A stretch of 64,000 bases of DNA from CAUZIZ01 sp965222655 (GCA_965222655.1 CBDCUP010000018.1:372001-436000); one strand, 5' to 3'; positions 33,117 to 42,114 are shown, counted from the stretch's first letter. The notes: a model not told the origin generated them from the sequence alone. A program made the numbers and translations.

Positions 33117-34360
33117 CTAGGATGCCTCCTCTTCTTGCCAGCTCTCCAGGTTCAGATAGCAGCGGCCCGTGAGCCACTCGTCGTGAATCTCCGCCAGCAC
33201 GGCTGAGATCAGTCGCAACGCCGAGTCGATATGGGGGAAGATTCCCACCACTCGAGTGCGGCGCCGGATCTGTTTGTTGAGATTCTCCACGCCGTTAATC
33301 GTCCGGATCTTCTTGTGCAGACTGCGGGGGAAGGCGTAGACCGTCAACCCCTCGCGCACGTTGTCTTCCATCCACTGGGCCAGTGCCTGGTTGGTTTCGG
33401 TGAACGCCTTGATCTTGCGTTTGAGCATGGCTTCGGCATCCTCGAGGGTGGGGCTGTTGAAGATGTCCCGCATCGCTTGGCCGATCTGGCCCCGCTCTTG
33501 GAGCCGACGGGCAAAGCGCTGAGCATTCTGGCTCAGATGAAACTGGCAGCGCTGCCAGGGAACCGCGGGAAACACCGCTCGTCGAGCGGCCTTCAGTCCC
33601 GCGTGGTCGTCACTGACGACGAGCTCCATTCCCTTGAGTCCCCGCCCGGCCAGATCCTCAAAAAACGCTCTCCAGTGGACCTCCGCCTCGCTCAGCCGGG
33701 CGCTCAGACCCAAGACCTCACGGTGACCGGAAGCCTGCACACCGACTGCCTTGAGGATGGCCAGGTCCTGAACTCGTCCATCGACACGGACTTTCTCGTA
33801 ATGGGCGTCCAGGTAGACGAAGGGATACTCACCGCTCAGCGGCCGGCTACGGAACTTCTCCAGCTCCTCATCCAGCAGGGAGGCGACCCGTGAGACCTGG
33901 CTGGCGGAGATCTCCGTGCCACACAGCTGCTCGGTGATTTCCGTGACCTTGCGCGTGGAGACGCCCATGACATACATCTCGGCAATGGCCAACTTCAGCG
34001 CCTTTTCCGAGCGGCAGCCCTTCTCCAGCGATTGAGGGTAGAACGACAGCCCTCGCACCTGAGGGATCTTCAGTCGGAGCTCTCCCACACGCGTGGCGAT
34101 CTTCTTGTCCTTGTAACCGTTGGCGTGGCCCCGTCGCTGGCTCGTTCTCTCGTAGGGCTCGGCTCCCAGAAACTCCGACCGTTCCAATCCCATGGCCAAG
34201 TTCAAGAGCTTCTCCAACACCTTGCGAAAGGCCTCCGTTCCTTCTTGGATCAACGCCTCTAGGATCTCTCGTGGTACTCTGTCTTCCAGGTCTGGGGCCA
34301 TTGGATTCTCCTTTCATTTTGGATGAATGATTTAGAGAATCTTGTCCCAGACCTCTGACG
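33082..34360 (-). mobile_element. IS256-family insertion sequence
   Basis: Bounded approximately by TGAGGGTCTCGGGTTTAGGG at left and, on the complement, AGAGGTCTGGGACAAGATTC at right; these are imperfect inverted repeats. It holds one transposase gene. It separates the sigma-factor remnant from a tenA fragment, and the N-terminal part of that tenA is missing, so its arrival or later recombination removed sequence. Confidence 0.8.
33117..34301 (-). CDS. IS256-family (mutator type) transposase
   Basis: DDE transposase of 394 residues. First Asp is in YPFVYLDAHYEKVRVDGR, second in LVVSDDHAGLKAARRAVFP, with the conserved WQRCQFHLSQNA close by, and the Glu in the C-terminal helical part near NGVENLNKQIRRRTRVVG. 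The ATG at 34301 follows AAGGAGAATCC. The frame is intact. Confidence 0.95.
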   Translation of the reverse strand: MAPDLEDRVPREILEALIQEGTEAFRKVLEKLLNLAMGLERSEFLGAEPYERTSQRRGHANGYKDKKIATRVGELRLKIPQVRGLSFYPQSLEKGCRSEKALKLAIAEMYVMGVSTRKVTEITEQLCGTEISASQVSRVASLLDEELEKFRSRPLSGEYPFVYLDAHYEKVRVDGRVQDLAILKAVGVQASGHREVLGLSARLSEAEVHWRAFFEDLAGRGLKGMELVVSDDHAGLKAARRAVFPAVPWQRCQFHLSQNAQRFARRLQERGQIGQAMRDIFNSPTLEDAEAMLKRKIKAFTETNQALAQWMEDNVREGLTVYAFPRSLHKKIRTINGVENLNKQIRRRTRVVGIFPHIDSALRLISAVLAEIHDEWLTGRCYLNLESWQEEEAS

Positions 34361-34519
34361 GCTCAACCCTTCGGCTGACGGCCTTTGGCCCCCTTCCGGG
34401 GGGGCCCGGCGCGCAGCGCCGCACGGCTCAGGCTGCACTCGGCCTACAGCCTCCTTCCGCCTGAGCCGCGCCAGGTTCCTCGTCAACCCAATCCTCGGTA
34501 TCCCGAGAAATTCCCTCTT
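34361..34519. other. GC-rich spacer between IS256 and the tenA fragment
   Basis: Contains short stems (CCCCCTTCCGGGGGGGCC; GGCGCGCAGCGCC) and no reading frame of value. It may be IS margin or erosion debris. Confidence 0.4.
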
Positions 34520-34735
34520 AACGGGAAATTACAGAAAGAACGGTACACTCCTGCCCTTGAGGCGACCGGGCCTTACGCCGAGTTCATTGCCCGCTGGTCG
34601 AACACCGAATTCGTCGGCTACGTTCGGCAACTGCTAAAGCTTTGCGAGCAACATGCACATCCGGGCCAGCAGTCCCAGTTCAACGAGGTGCTGTGCCATG
34701 AACGGGACTTTTGGCAGATGACTTGGGGGGAGTGA
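34520..34735 (+). pseudogene. TenA-family C-terminal fragment
   Basis: The C-terminal part of a TenA/thiaminase II-like protein: PYAEFIARWSNTEFVGYVRQ and CHERDFWQMTWGE, the latter matching the family's closing helix with the conserved Glu and aromatic residues. The N-terminal two thirds are absent, replaced by the IS256 region. Its stop TGA overlaps the ATG of the next, intact tenA gene, showing that two tenA paralogues formed one operon. Confidence 0.72.
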
Positions 34736-35358
34736 TGCTGCATGAGGTCTTGTGGGAGGCTAACGCAGAGACCGTGCGGTGCTGCCTCTTGCATCCCTTC
34801 GTGCGAGGTCTGGCCGAAGGGACACTCGAGCACGAAGTATTTAAGCGCTACATCGATCAGGATACTTTTTTCCTCGGCGCTTTTCTGAGAGCGTATGCGT
34901 TGGCGGCGGCCAAAACCGACGATCTAGCACAGGCCCGGCTCTTTCATCGGCTTATGCTCGGTGTTCTAGACGAATTGAAGCTGCATGCGGACTATGCGGA
35001 GAAGCTGAGTAGCAACGCGAGAGATGTGAAGCCTTATCCGACCACGTCCACGTCCACGAGTTTTCTGCTCCGTACGGCCTGGCACGGACACCTAGCCGAA
35101 ATCGTGGCGGCAATGGTGCCGTGCATGCGTCTTTATACCTTTCTTGGGAGTGAGCTGGTGTCGTCCCTACGACCGGAGCATCCCTACCAGGACTGGATCA
35201 AGACTTATTCCAGCCACGATTTCAGGGGGCTGGCCATGGAATTGGAATCCTTATTGGACAATCTAGCCGTAGATTGTCCCAAGGTTCGGGACGCCTACCG
35301 GTACGCGATGCAATGTGAGTTGGATTTCTTCTCGGCTCCCATGGACGCCCAACCATGA
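34735..35358 (+). CDS. tenA: TenA-family thiamine salvage enzyme
   Basis: Protein of 207 residues of the thiaminase II/TenA family, which hydrolyses aminopyrimidine breakdown products of thiamine for reuse. Features: LLHPFVRGLAEGTLEHEVFK, RYIDQDTFFLGAFLRAYALA, MVPCMRLYTFLGSEL and the C-terminal helix with CELDFFSAP. The classical catalytic Cys of TenA-C is not obvious, so this may be a TenA-E type. The ATG at 34735 follows GGGGGGAG. Its stop overlaps the start of the thiD remnant (ATGA). Family call is firm, exact reaction is not. Confidence 0.78.
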   Translation: MLHEVLWEANAETVRCCLLHPFVRGLAEGTLEHEVFKRYIDQDTFFLGAFLRAYALAAAKTDDLAQARLFHRLMLGVLDELKLHADYAEKLSSNARDVKPYPTTSTSTSFLLRTAWHGHLAEIVAAMVPCMRLYTFLGSELVSSLRPEHPYQDWIKTYSSHDFRGLAMELESLLDNLAVDCPKVRDAYRYAMQCELDFFSAPMDAQP

Positions 35359-35615
35359 CGCCCGTAGCGATGACCATTGCCGGCTCCGACCCCTCGGGAG
35401 GAGCAGGCCTGCAGGCTGACCTCAAGACCTTTCATCAACACGGAGTCTACGGGACCAGTATCGTAACGCTGCTGACGGTCCAGAACACTCGAAGCGTCAC
35501 CGCAGTCAAAGGCGCGAAAGAGTTCGTGACTGAAGCGATCCGGAGCAATCCGGGGATGGGCCACGGATATGGTCCGGTCAACTTCCATACGACTGTCGCC
35601 GCGAGCGAATCATAG
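35355..35615 (+). pseudogene. thiD: ThiD (HMP-P kinase) with an in-frame internal deletion
   Basis: The first 55 residues are the normal ThiD N-terminus (MTIAGSDPSGGAGLQADLKT, then HGVYGTSIVTLLTVQNT). The following AKEFVTEAIRSNPGMGHGYG-PVNF is the normal ThiD C-terminus. Around 170 residues between them, including the ATP-binding and catalytic part, are missing without loss of frame. The product of 86 residues should be inactive. The gene sits at the end of the tenA operon with a 4-base overlap. Confidence 0.85.
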
Positions 35616-35717
35616 GAGAACACCACACTGCTTTGTCTTGGCTCAGCGTAGCGCTCCTAGTGAGCTAGAGCTTAGGTGTTCTCGAAGACTTTGCCATCCA
35701 GAAAGAGATGTCACTTC

Positions 35718-36249
35718 ATGGCTGTCACTGGATCTGCTTCCTATCGTCGGATCGGGCGCTTAATCAGCCAAGACAAGTGCGTCATCCTCGACGGAGGAAT
35801 GGCCACCGAATTGGAGCGGACTGCAGCGGACGGCTATCGAGTCAGCGATCAGAATTTGTGGGGGACCTGGGCCCTATATAACGCCCTCCCTTCGGTCCTG
35901 GAAGTGCACAAGGGCTACCTGGCAGCTGGGTGCGACATTATTTCCACAAACACCTGGGGGATCATCGACGCTCCACAGCGGGAAGTCAGTCCCCAGCTGC
36001 AACACCGCGGAGGCAGCTGGATGGTCGTAGCCCGGCAAGGAGTCCGATTGGCTCGTCAAGCAATCGAGGAAGCGGATCGGAAGGGTCGCTGCGCGGTGGC
36101 ATTCAGCATCAACGGTGACATAGTCCAGCCCCAGCACGTAGAAACACTAGAGTTATTGACCCGAGTACTCGAGAGCGAGGCCCCAGACCTAATCTTGATG
36201 GAAACCGTGACCCTCATCCGACTTTGGAGAAGAAGCTATGGAGTTTGGA
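35718..36249 (+). pseudogene. Homocysteine S-methyltransferase family protein, N-terminal fragment
   Basis: N-terminal half of a betaine/S-methylmethionine-homocysteine methyltransferase-type barrel: ILDGGMATELERTAADGYRV, GYLAAGCDIISTNTWGI, VAFSINGDI, and DLILMETVTLIR. The zinc-binding Cys motifs, which lie in the C-terminal half, are missing because the sequence meets the 0.7-kb duplicated unit at 36250. The ATG at 35718 is preferred. An inverted pair GAGAACACC (35599) and GGTGTTCTC (35672) lies upstream and may be regulatory. Confidence 0.75.
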
Positions 36250-36952
36250 CCAGTCGGAGGAAATACGCGGCTTCAACTTCGAATCCCTCGACCGCACCGG
36301 ACAATCCGGGTCCTTTTTGATTGCAACCATCTCTCGAGCTAGCCATCAGACATAAGTAGAAGAGCTTCATTATCGCCTCTCGGCGCGCCTTGGAAGGGGT
36401 CAAGTCGGCGAGGGGATGCAGAACCGACGAACCCACCCCCAGTTGTTCGACCTCCGGTGGCCACGGAGCGCAGCCTTCTTCCAACTCTTTTCTGTAGCGG
36501 GGCAGCATCTTGCAAGGAACAAATGAATAGTTTGAGGCCATTAGAGAAAAGTCGATCACCTCAGGCTAGACCACCCTGTCCGCCACTAGAGGCAAGGGGC
36601 CGGAGTGTAGCAGCCTTGAAGTTTCACGACCGCAGTAAAGGGAATCGGTCAAGCACAGGTTGCTTGATCTCATATTGGGTACGAAATGGAGCGAGTTACC
36701 GAAAGGAGGTAAGCCATGGGTACGGTCCATAAACCCCATTGGGGACTCCACTGGCACCACCGGACCCCGCTCGAAAAGCGTGATCCAATTGCCGAGCAGT
36801 TGCACCGGGATCAGATGACGGCGCTGTTTGTTCTAGGCACCGTGGCGGTCATCTTTGCCGGGATGATCGCGCTCGCGGTAATTTTTGGAGGGCCGTCCGC
36901 TAGTCCAACGTTCGCACCTTGGCTGATGCCGTAGACAAATCCTCCGGCAGAA
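36250..36952. repeat. 0.7-kb dispersed direct repeat, copy A
   Basis: Begins CAGTCGGAGGAAATA and ends ACAAATCCTCCGGCAGAA. The matching copy B is at 42535-43236, about 6.3 kb away in the same orientation, with similarity throughout. Each copy holds a conserved leader and a small membrane protein gene. Copy A begins where a methyltransferase gene breaks off. There is no transposase and no inverted ends. Confidence 0.88.
36716..36934 (+). CDS. Small single-span membrane protein (repeat copy A)
   Basis: 72-residue protein. It starts with an aromatic and histidine-rich segment (HKPHWGLHWHHRT), a charged stretch (RDPIAEQLHRDQM), and one membrane segment (ALFVLGTVAVIFAGMIALAV). A strong AAAGGAGG lies 8 bases before the ATG. 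The copy at 42997 has about three quarters of residues identical; most changes are in the membrane segment and tail. Family unknown. The topology would leave the His-rich face on one side of the membrane, possibly for a metal or haem, which is speculation. Confidence 0.7.
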   Translation: MGTVHKPHWGLHWHHRTPLEKRDPIAEQLHRDQMTALFVLGTVAVIFAGMIALAVIFGGPSASPTFAPWLMP

Positions 36953-37330
36953 TCTTGCTGGTGTACTTTCGTTGGTATCGAATAGCTTGTGGGACATCCC
37001 TGCATTTGAGAATGCACCAGGCTGGACCTTCGGAGTCCGTAGCGGAGCCGGTCGACATCATGTTTCCACCCGTTGACACTTGTCTCGGCCTCCACTTAAG
37101 AGTTCGCACAGGAACTATCGAGAGGGCGCATCGTAAGGCCATTCAGACAAGGTGATCGCGCTCCGTGACCTTTTCGAGCTGAGATACAACCGGCTATCTC
37201 TCGAACCTGGCAGCTTTGGCTGGTGTTCCGGTCCAGGCGTGGGCTCCTAAGCAAAAGATATTGGCTAGTGAGGGTTGTAAGAATAGCCTGGAGCGATCAA
37301 AAGGAAGCAACTTATGTCCTCTTCTGAAGA
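36953..37330. other. Gap before the sigma-factor operon, no gene
   Basis: No convincing coding sequence. The promoter of the 37331-rpoD operon should lie here, but I cannot point to a clear -10/-35 pair. Confidence 0.5.
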
Positions 37331-37693
37331 GTGGGTGAAACCGCACCAGGTCCGAATCTACAGCTGAGCAGCGCCGTGAATCACCCGATCCACAGAGTCG
37401 ATCGACCTATCCGACGACTGGCCCTGGCGATTCTGATTCGGGCCCTGCGCGACGGAATCGGCTGTCGCTCGCACTCCTGGGAAGGACCGAAAGAGACCAT
37501 CGGCTGGCACCAGGACGCTCGGGAGTGGCTATTTTCGGAAAGCGGCCAGGAAGGCAGCTTCCTCTGGATCCGCGACATCCTGGCAATGCATCCGGCGAAG
37601 CTGCGCAGTTGGGTACGAACGTTCCTTCAAAGCAGCCAAGCACGCCAGAAGGAAACAGTGGAGCGTCTCCTCAGGCTTCGGATTGTTCACTGA
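37331..37693 (+). CDS. Conserved small protein coupled to rpoD
   Basis: Soluble protein of 120 residues without a named family. Its core pattern, LALAILIRALRDGIG, DAREWLFSESGQEGSFLW and IRDILAMHPAKLRSW, resembles short uncharacterised proteins in which an alpha-helix pair surrounds a DAREWLFS motif. The stop TGA (37691-37693) overlaps the ATG of rpoD, giving a TGATG junction and coupled translation. A role in sigma-factor control is an inference from position alone. The start is a GTG; an upstream start cannot be excluded. Confidence 0.6.
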   Translation: MGETAPGPNLQLSSAVNHPIHRVDRPIRRLALAILIRALRDGIGCRSHSWEGPKETIGWHQDAREWLFSESGQEGSFLWIRDILAMHPAKLRSWVRTFLQSSQARQKETVERLLRLRIVH

Positions 37694-40440
37694 TGGCAGA
37701 GCTGGAAATTGGAAGATCTGACGCTAAAACTGGTGGCTTCGGCTCAGCGCGGGTTCCCGGGATCTTCTTTCGTGCGTTGGCCACGTATTTTCTCCGAAAG
37801 AATCCAGCACACTCACGCGAGGCCCTAGCGCGTGCCCTGTGCAGCCGGCTAAGGATCTCTGGAGCCAAGTATCATGAGCGAACGCTCAAGCGACAATTGA
37901 GCGGTGAGATCGCCTCGGTGGCGCCGGAGGTTGAGAGGACGATGCTCCAGCTTCTCCTTGAGTCCAATGGCTTCGCCACAGAGGCACAGATCGAAAAGGC
38001 CCTTGCTGCCGAGGGGTTAGATGTCTCACCCGAGGACCGTCTCCCCGCGAACGTGCCAGGCGAGACGGTGATTGCCTTGGCCCACCTCTGGCTTCACCTG
38101 AACCCTGACAAATCGAAGCGCTTTCTGGCTTGCCAAATCCGGAAGAGACTGAGATCTCAGGGTATTAACTTGTCAGCAGTTCGCCTTCAAAGCGTACTCG
38201 CTGGACGGTTCCACCGTTTTGTGAGACGACAGATACGAGACACTTTGCTTGCCCTTTTGGCGCAACAGGGTGTGGACTCAGAGGAATCCGCTGGGGCACA
38301 AGTTGAGGGTCAGTCCGACGAAATACGCCGATCTGTTGAAGCCCGAAAACTCGATGACCCGAAGAGGCTGGTTCAGCTAGCAGGCCTGTGGAAGCTGCTG
38401 CATCACGACTACTCGGCGAGACACCTGGCAGTGTCCCTTAGATGCACTCTCTCGGAGCAGGGGATCTTGATGAGCCTCGATTATCTGCAACGTCTGGTGG
38501 ACGGCAGAACACGCTGGGTTCGACGTGGTGTGGTGGTTGCGATGGAAAAACTGATTCAGGAAGAGTATCCCGAACTCGATAACTGGGAGGAGCAACTAAC
38601 GAAGTTGACTCCCAGGAGTGTGATGATAGATCTGAGTTGGGTCAGGGCCGAGCCCATTGCCCGACTGGCTCAGGATTGGATCCAGCAGCACCCAGGTTCG
38701 AGCCTCCGTCAGTTGACCCTCCAGGTTTCCAAGACGGTTCGTCGCATGGGATACACCCGTAGCTTCCACTCGATCCAGCCCGTTCTTGGCGGGCACAGAA
38801 AGAAGACACGGGGGTTCGTCTATCGAGCGATGCTCCATCAGTTCGAGCACAAGAGGAGCTTGCAAGTTCCAGCCGAGGACCTAGTTGAGTCCACAAGACG
38901 CGGGGGCCTGCTCCCCGTGACAGATGCTCTCGGTGTTACCGAAACTAAATCGATCAATTCCGAGCCGCCGCCCCAGGTGTATCAGCAGAGAATCTACGGG
39001 AAGGGGGAGAACGAAGACCAGAACGCGGAGTTCACAGAAGAAAAGCTGGGAAAGACGAGCGATTCCCTCCGCATTTATCTGCGGGAGATGACGGTGCCAC
39101 TTCTTAGTCAACCAGAGGAAGTCGAAATAGCCAAGCGCATAGAAAGAGGACAGATAAATGTGCTCAAAGCGATCTCACGTTGTCCTCTCGTCGTCGCTGA
39201 AATCTTGGACTACGGGAAGGATCTGCGTGAAGGGAAAATTCCCCTCGCGGAGCTCGTCAGCTTCAAAACAGTTGAAACGGCCGAAGAGGTTCGAGTAGGG
39301 AGGCAGAAAGATGTTCTGGGCCGAATTAGGGAGCTCGGCAAGCTACAAGTGAAGGCTGCTGAGGTCCGCCGGCATCGATGCAACGCTCGGCGAGACCCCG
39401 CTGAGCGTACACGATTACTCTCTCAGTTGGCCCGCTACCGGATTTCCATCTCCCATCACATCCGCAACCTGAATCTGACGTTGGCCACCCAGGCGAAGCT
39501 GGTGAGTGTGATTCGAAAGACGCTCGAGCGGATGGTGGCTGTGGAGCGGCAGGCAACAGAACTTAGGGCACAGTTGAAATCTTCGCTAGCGCGGGATGAA
39601 GCTGGGAAATTGAAGGATCGGCTTCGGGAACTCGAAAACGAGATGCAGGAAATTGAGGACCGAGTTCAAGCCAGCCCACGAGAGCTCAAGCGGACTCTAT
39701 TGGCCTTCAAGCAAGGTGAGTTAGAAGCGGATATTGCCAGGAAGGAACTGGTGGAAGCCAACCTTCGCTTAGTGGTTGCCATTGCGAAGAAATATCCCCA
39801 CCGAGGCGTGCCGTTCTTGGACCTGATCCAGGAAGGCAACACCGGGTTGATGAAAGCGGTCGAGAAGTTCGACTATCGACGGGGCTATAAGTTTTCGACG
39901 TATGCCCACTGGTGGATTCGACAGGCCATTACCCGAGCGATTGCCAATCAAAGTCGGACCATCCGAATCCCGGTGCATATGATTGAAGTGATCAACAAGC
40001 TGGCGCAGACCGATCGGGCTTTGGTCGACGAGTACGGGCGCCAGCCCACTGCAGAAGAGATCGGCCAGAAAATGGGTCTGCCTGTCCGCAAGGTTCGCAA
40101 AGCCATGAAGATCGCGCAGCCGACGATTTCTCTGGAAACTCCGATAGGTCAAGAAGAAGAGAACCTTTTGAGCGATTTCATCGAGGATCACGGAGTGCTC
40201 TCGCCCGAAGAGGCCGTGATTAATCACAATCTAAAGGAGCGAATATCCGCGGTTTTGCTAACCCTAACGCCCCGCGAAGAGGAGGTGATTCGGATGCGCT
40301 TCGGAATTGGTGATGCTCTCGAAAGCACTCTCGAAGAAATCGGTCAGCGGTTTTCTGTGACTCGAGAGCGTATCCGTCAAATTCAAGTCACAGCGCTGCG
40401 GAAACTGCGCCGTCCGCGAGTCAGGGAAGCTTCGCCTTGA
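37693..40440 (+). CDS. rpoD: Primary sigma factor RpoD with four N-terminal repeats
   Basis: Sigma-70 of 915 residues. The core is complete: region 1.2 (SDSLRIYLREMTVPLLSQPE), region 2 (KFDYRRGYKFSTYAHWWIRQ), region 3, and region 4 (TLTPREEEVIRMRFGIGD; SVTRERIRQIQVTALRKLR). In place of a short region 1.1 the first 385 residues hold four similar units at about 22-90, 122-190, 222-290 and 318-385, each with an NP/HP-S turn, a GI-xx-S turn, and a basic VxR segment (for example LAGRFHRFVRR, VDGRTRWVRRGV). The ATG at 37693 is preferred to an ATG at 37525, which would overlap the preceding gene in another frame. Confidence 0.88.
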   Translation: MAELEIGRSDAKTGGFGSARVPGIFFRALATYFLRKNPAHSREALARALCSRLRISGAKYHERTLKRQLSGEIASVAPEVERTMLQLLLESNGFATEAQIEKALAAEGLDVSPEDRLPANVPGETVIALAHLWLHLNPDKSKRFLACQIRKRLRSQGINLSAVRLQSVLAGRFHRFVRRQIRDTLLALLAQQGVDSEESAGAQVEGQSDEIRRSVEARKLDDPKRLVQLAGLWKLLHHDYSARHLAVSLRCTLSEQGILMSLDYLQRLVDGRTRWVRRGVVVAMEKLIQEEYPELDNWEEQLTKLTPRSVMIDLSWVRAEPIARLAQDWIQQHPGSSLRQLTLQVSKTVRRMGYTRSFHSIQPVLGGHRKKTRGFVYRAMLHQFEHKRSLQVPAEDLVESTRRGGLLPVTDALGVTETKSINSEPPPQVYQQRIYGKGENEDQNAEFTEEKLGKTSDSLRIYLREMTVPLLSQPEEVEIAKRIERGQINVLKAISRCPLVVAEILDYGKDLREGKIPLAELVSFKTVETAEEVRVGRQKDVLGRIRELGKLQVKAAEVRRHRCNARRDPAERTRLLSQLARYRISISHHIRNLNLTLATQAKLVSVIRKTLERMVAVERQATELRAQLKSSLARDEAGKLKDRLRELENEMQEIEDRVQASPRELKRTLLAFKQGELEADIARKELVEANLRLVVAIAKKYPHRGVPFLDLIQEGNTGLMKAVEKFDYRRGYKFSTYAHWWIRQAITRAIANQSRTIRIPVHMIEVINKLAQTDRALVDEYGRQPTAEEIGQKMGLPVRKVRKAMKIAQPTISLETPIGQEEENLLSDFIEDHGVLSPEEAVINHNLKERISAVLLTLTPREEEVIRMRFGIGDALESTLEEIGQRFSVTRERIRQIQVTALRKLRRPRVREASP

Positions 40441-40530
40441 AGCGGATGAACCATGCAGTCCAACCGCAAGGGGCGCGAGGGGGGCGGCATCTCGGTTAGT
40501 CGTGGTGACCACGATAGGAGGAGCAGACGG

Positions 40531-42105
40531 ATGACAGAATGCATCAGAGTCGCAGACAGGCAAGGGTTTATTTCAATGCTAGGTCGTCCCCGGCTATTCG
40601 AGAGTCAATTGCGATTTAGGACAGTCGAACGAGGTCGTCACTTGTTGATTTCACCGGCCTTTGCTCCCCAACCCGACAAGTTTCACGACGAATGTGGGGT
40701 TTTTGGCATCGATTCTCACCCCGAAGCAGCACGTCACACCTATCTAGGGCTCTATGCCCTGCAGCACCGCGGGCAGGAATCGGCTGGGATCGTCACGTCG
40801 GACGGCACCCTGCTCCAGCAGGAAAGAGGGATGGGCTATGTTGCTGATGTGTTCAGCGAAGGGCAATTGGACCACCTGGTGGGCGAATCGGCGATAGGGC
40901 ATGTCCGCTACTCCACCACAGGCCAGAGCGTGTTGGCGAATGCTCAGCCCATCGTGAGTGAGTCCTGGCGAGGGCCCATGGCCCTGGCGCACAATGGCAA
41001 CATTGTCAACAGCCAGCAGCTCCGAGAAGGGCTCGAAGACGACGGCGCCATATTCCAGTCCACGACCGACACCGAAGTCATGCTGCACCTGCTGGCGCGT
41101 TCCACGGAGGAAGATCTGGGTCAGGCTTTGCTGAAAATGCTTGCGGCGGTTCGAGGCGCCTATTCCATGCTCCTCCAGACACCCCGCAGAATCTACGCCA
41201 TCCGCGATCCTTTTGGGGTCCGTCCTCTTTGCCTTGGCAAACTCGAGGATTCTTATGTGGTTGCCTCTGAGACCTGTGCCTTTGATCTAATCGAGGCGGA
41301 GTACATCAGGGATATAGCTCCGGGAGAGATTCTGTGTATTGAGGATGGGCAACTTCAGTCAACTTCTCAGGCTCCTTCAGCCCGGCATGCCTTCTGTATC
41401 TTCGAACACGTGTATTTCAGTCGACCTGACAGTCGAGTCTTTGAAAGGAGCGTTCACCACAGTCGCTACCTGATGGGGCGGAGACTGGCGCAGGAGTCTC
41501 CGGCGGACGCGGACCTGGTCGTTCCTGTCCCGGACTCAGGCGTGACTGCTGCTTTGGGTTTTTCGGATGAGTCAGGTGTCCCGTTTCAGGTTGGACTCAT
41601 TCGCAACCACTATGTCGGGAGGACCTTTATAGAACCAAGGCAGTCTATCCGGCATTTCGGGGTCAAGATCAAGCTGAATCCGGTTCGAGAGCTACTGGAC
41701 GGCAAGCGAGTGGTGCTGGTCGATGACTCCATCGTGAGAGGCACGACCAGTCGGAAGATAGTCGAAATGGTAAGGTCAGCGGGGGCACGTGAAGTGCACT
41801 TCAGGATCAGCTCGCCCCCGACGGTCTCGCCCTGCTACTATGGCATCGATACTCCGACTCAGGGTGAGCTGATTGGCGCCAATAAGACGTTGGAAGAGAT
41901 CGGAGCGTTTGTCGGGGCCGACAGCCTGTCCTACCTTTCTTTGGAAGGGATGAAGGCGGCCGTATCAGATCAGGAGAATTTCTGCTCTGCCTGCTTCGAT
42001 GAGCATTACCCCATCGCGGTGAGTCGGGAAGTAAGCCAGAAGGAGTTGTTCGATCTGGGGATCGGTTCCACTGATCCAGCGACCGTCGGTGATCGAGATG
42101 CGTGA
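40531..42105 (+). CDS. purF: Amidophosphoribosyltransferase PurF
   Basis: First enzyme of purine synthesis: makes phosphoribosylamine from PRPP and glutamine. The Ntn glutaminase Cys is in HDECGVFGI (residue 55), after a propeptide-like leader as in B. subtilis PurF. The PRPP loop is VVLVDDSIVRGTTSRKI. Fe-S ligand cysteines of the B. subtilis type are present (HAFCIFEH, VSPCYYGI, FCSACFDE). The ATG at 40531 follows AGGAGGAG at 7 bases and is chosen over 40453. It lies 90 bases after rpoD on the same strand. Confidence 0.93.
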   Translation: MTECIRVADRQGFISMLGRPRLFESQLRFRTVERGRHLLISPAFAPQPDKFHDECGVFGIDSHPEAARHTYLGLYALQHRGQESAGIVTSDGTLLQQERGMGYVADVFSEGQLDHLVGESAIGHVRYSTTGQSVLANAQPIVSESWRGPMALAHNGNIVNSQQLREGLEDDGAIFQSTTDTEVMLHLLARSTEEDLGQALLKMLAAVRGAYSMLLQTPRRIYAIRDPFGVRPLCLGKLEDSYVVASETCAFDLIEAEYIRDIAPGEILCIEDGQLQSTSQAPSARHAFCIFEHVYFSRPDSRVFERSVHHSRYLMGRRLAQESPADADLVVPVPDSGVTAALGFSDESGVPFQVGLIRNHYVGRTFIEPRQSIRHFGVKIKLNPVRELLDGKRVVLVDDSIVRGTTSRKIVEMVRSAGAREVHFRISSPPTVSPCYYGIDTPTQGELIGANKTLEEIGAFVGADSLSYLSLEGMKAAVSDQENFCSACFDEHYPIAVSREVSQKELFDLGIGSTDPATVGDRDA

Positions 42106-42114
42106 TGCCGGGCG

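Noticed and set aside
36236..36559. Complementary-strand frames in the duplicated units (36236-36559; 42465-42803)
   Set aside because: The two frames differ in length and start, and one is broken in the other copy, so conservation at the protein level is not supported.
37525..37692. Upstream extension of rpoD from an ATG at 37525
   Set aside because: It would overlap the 120-residue gene in another frame and the added 56 residues are low-complexity; the TGATG junction supports 37693.
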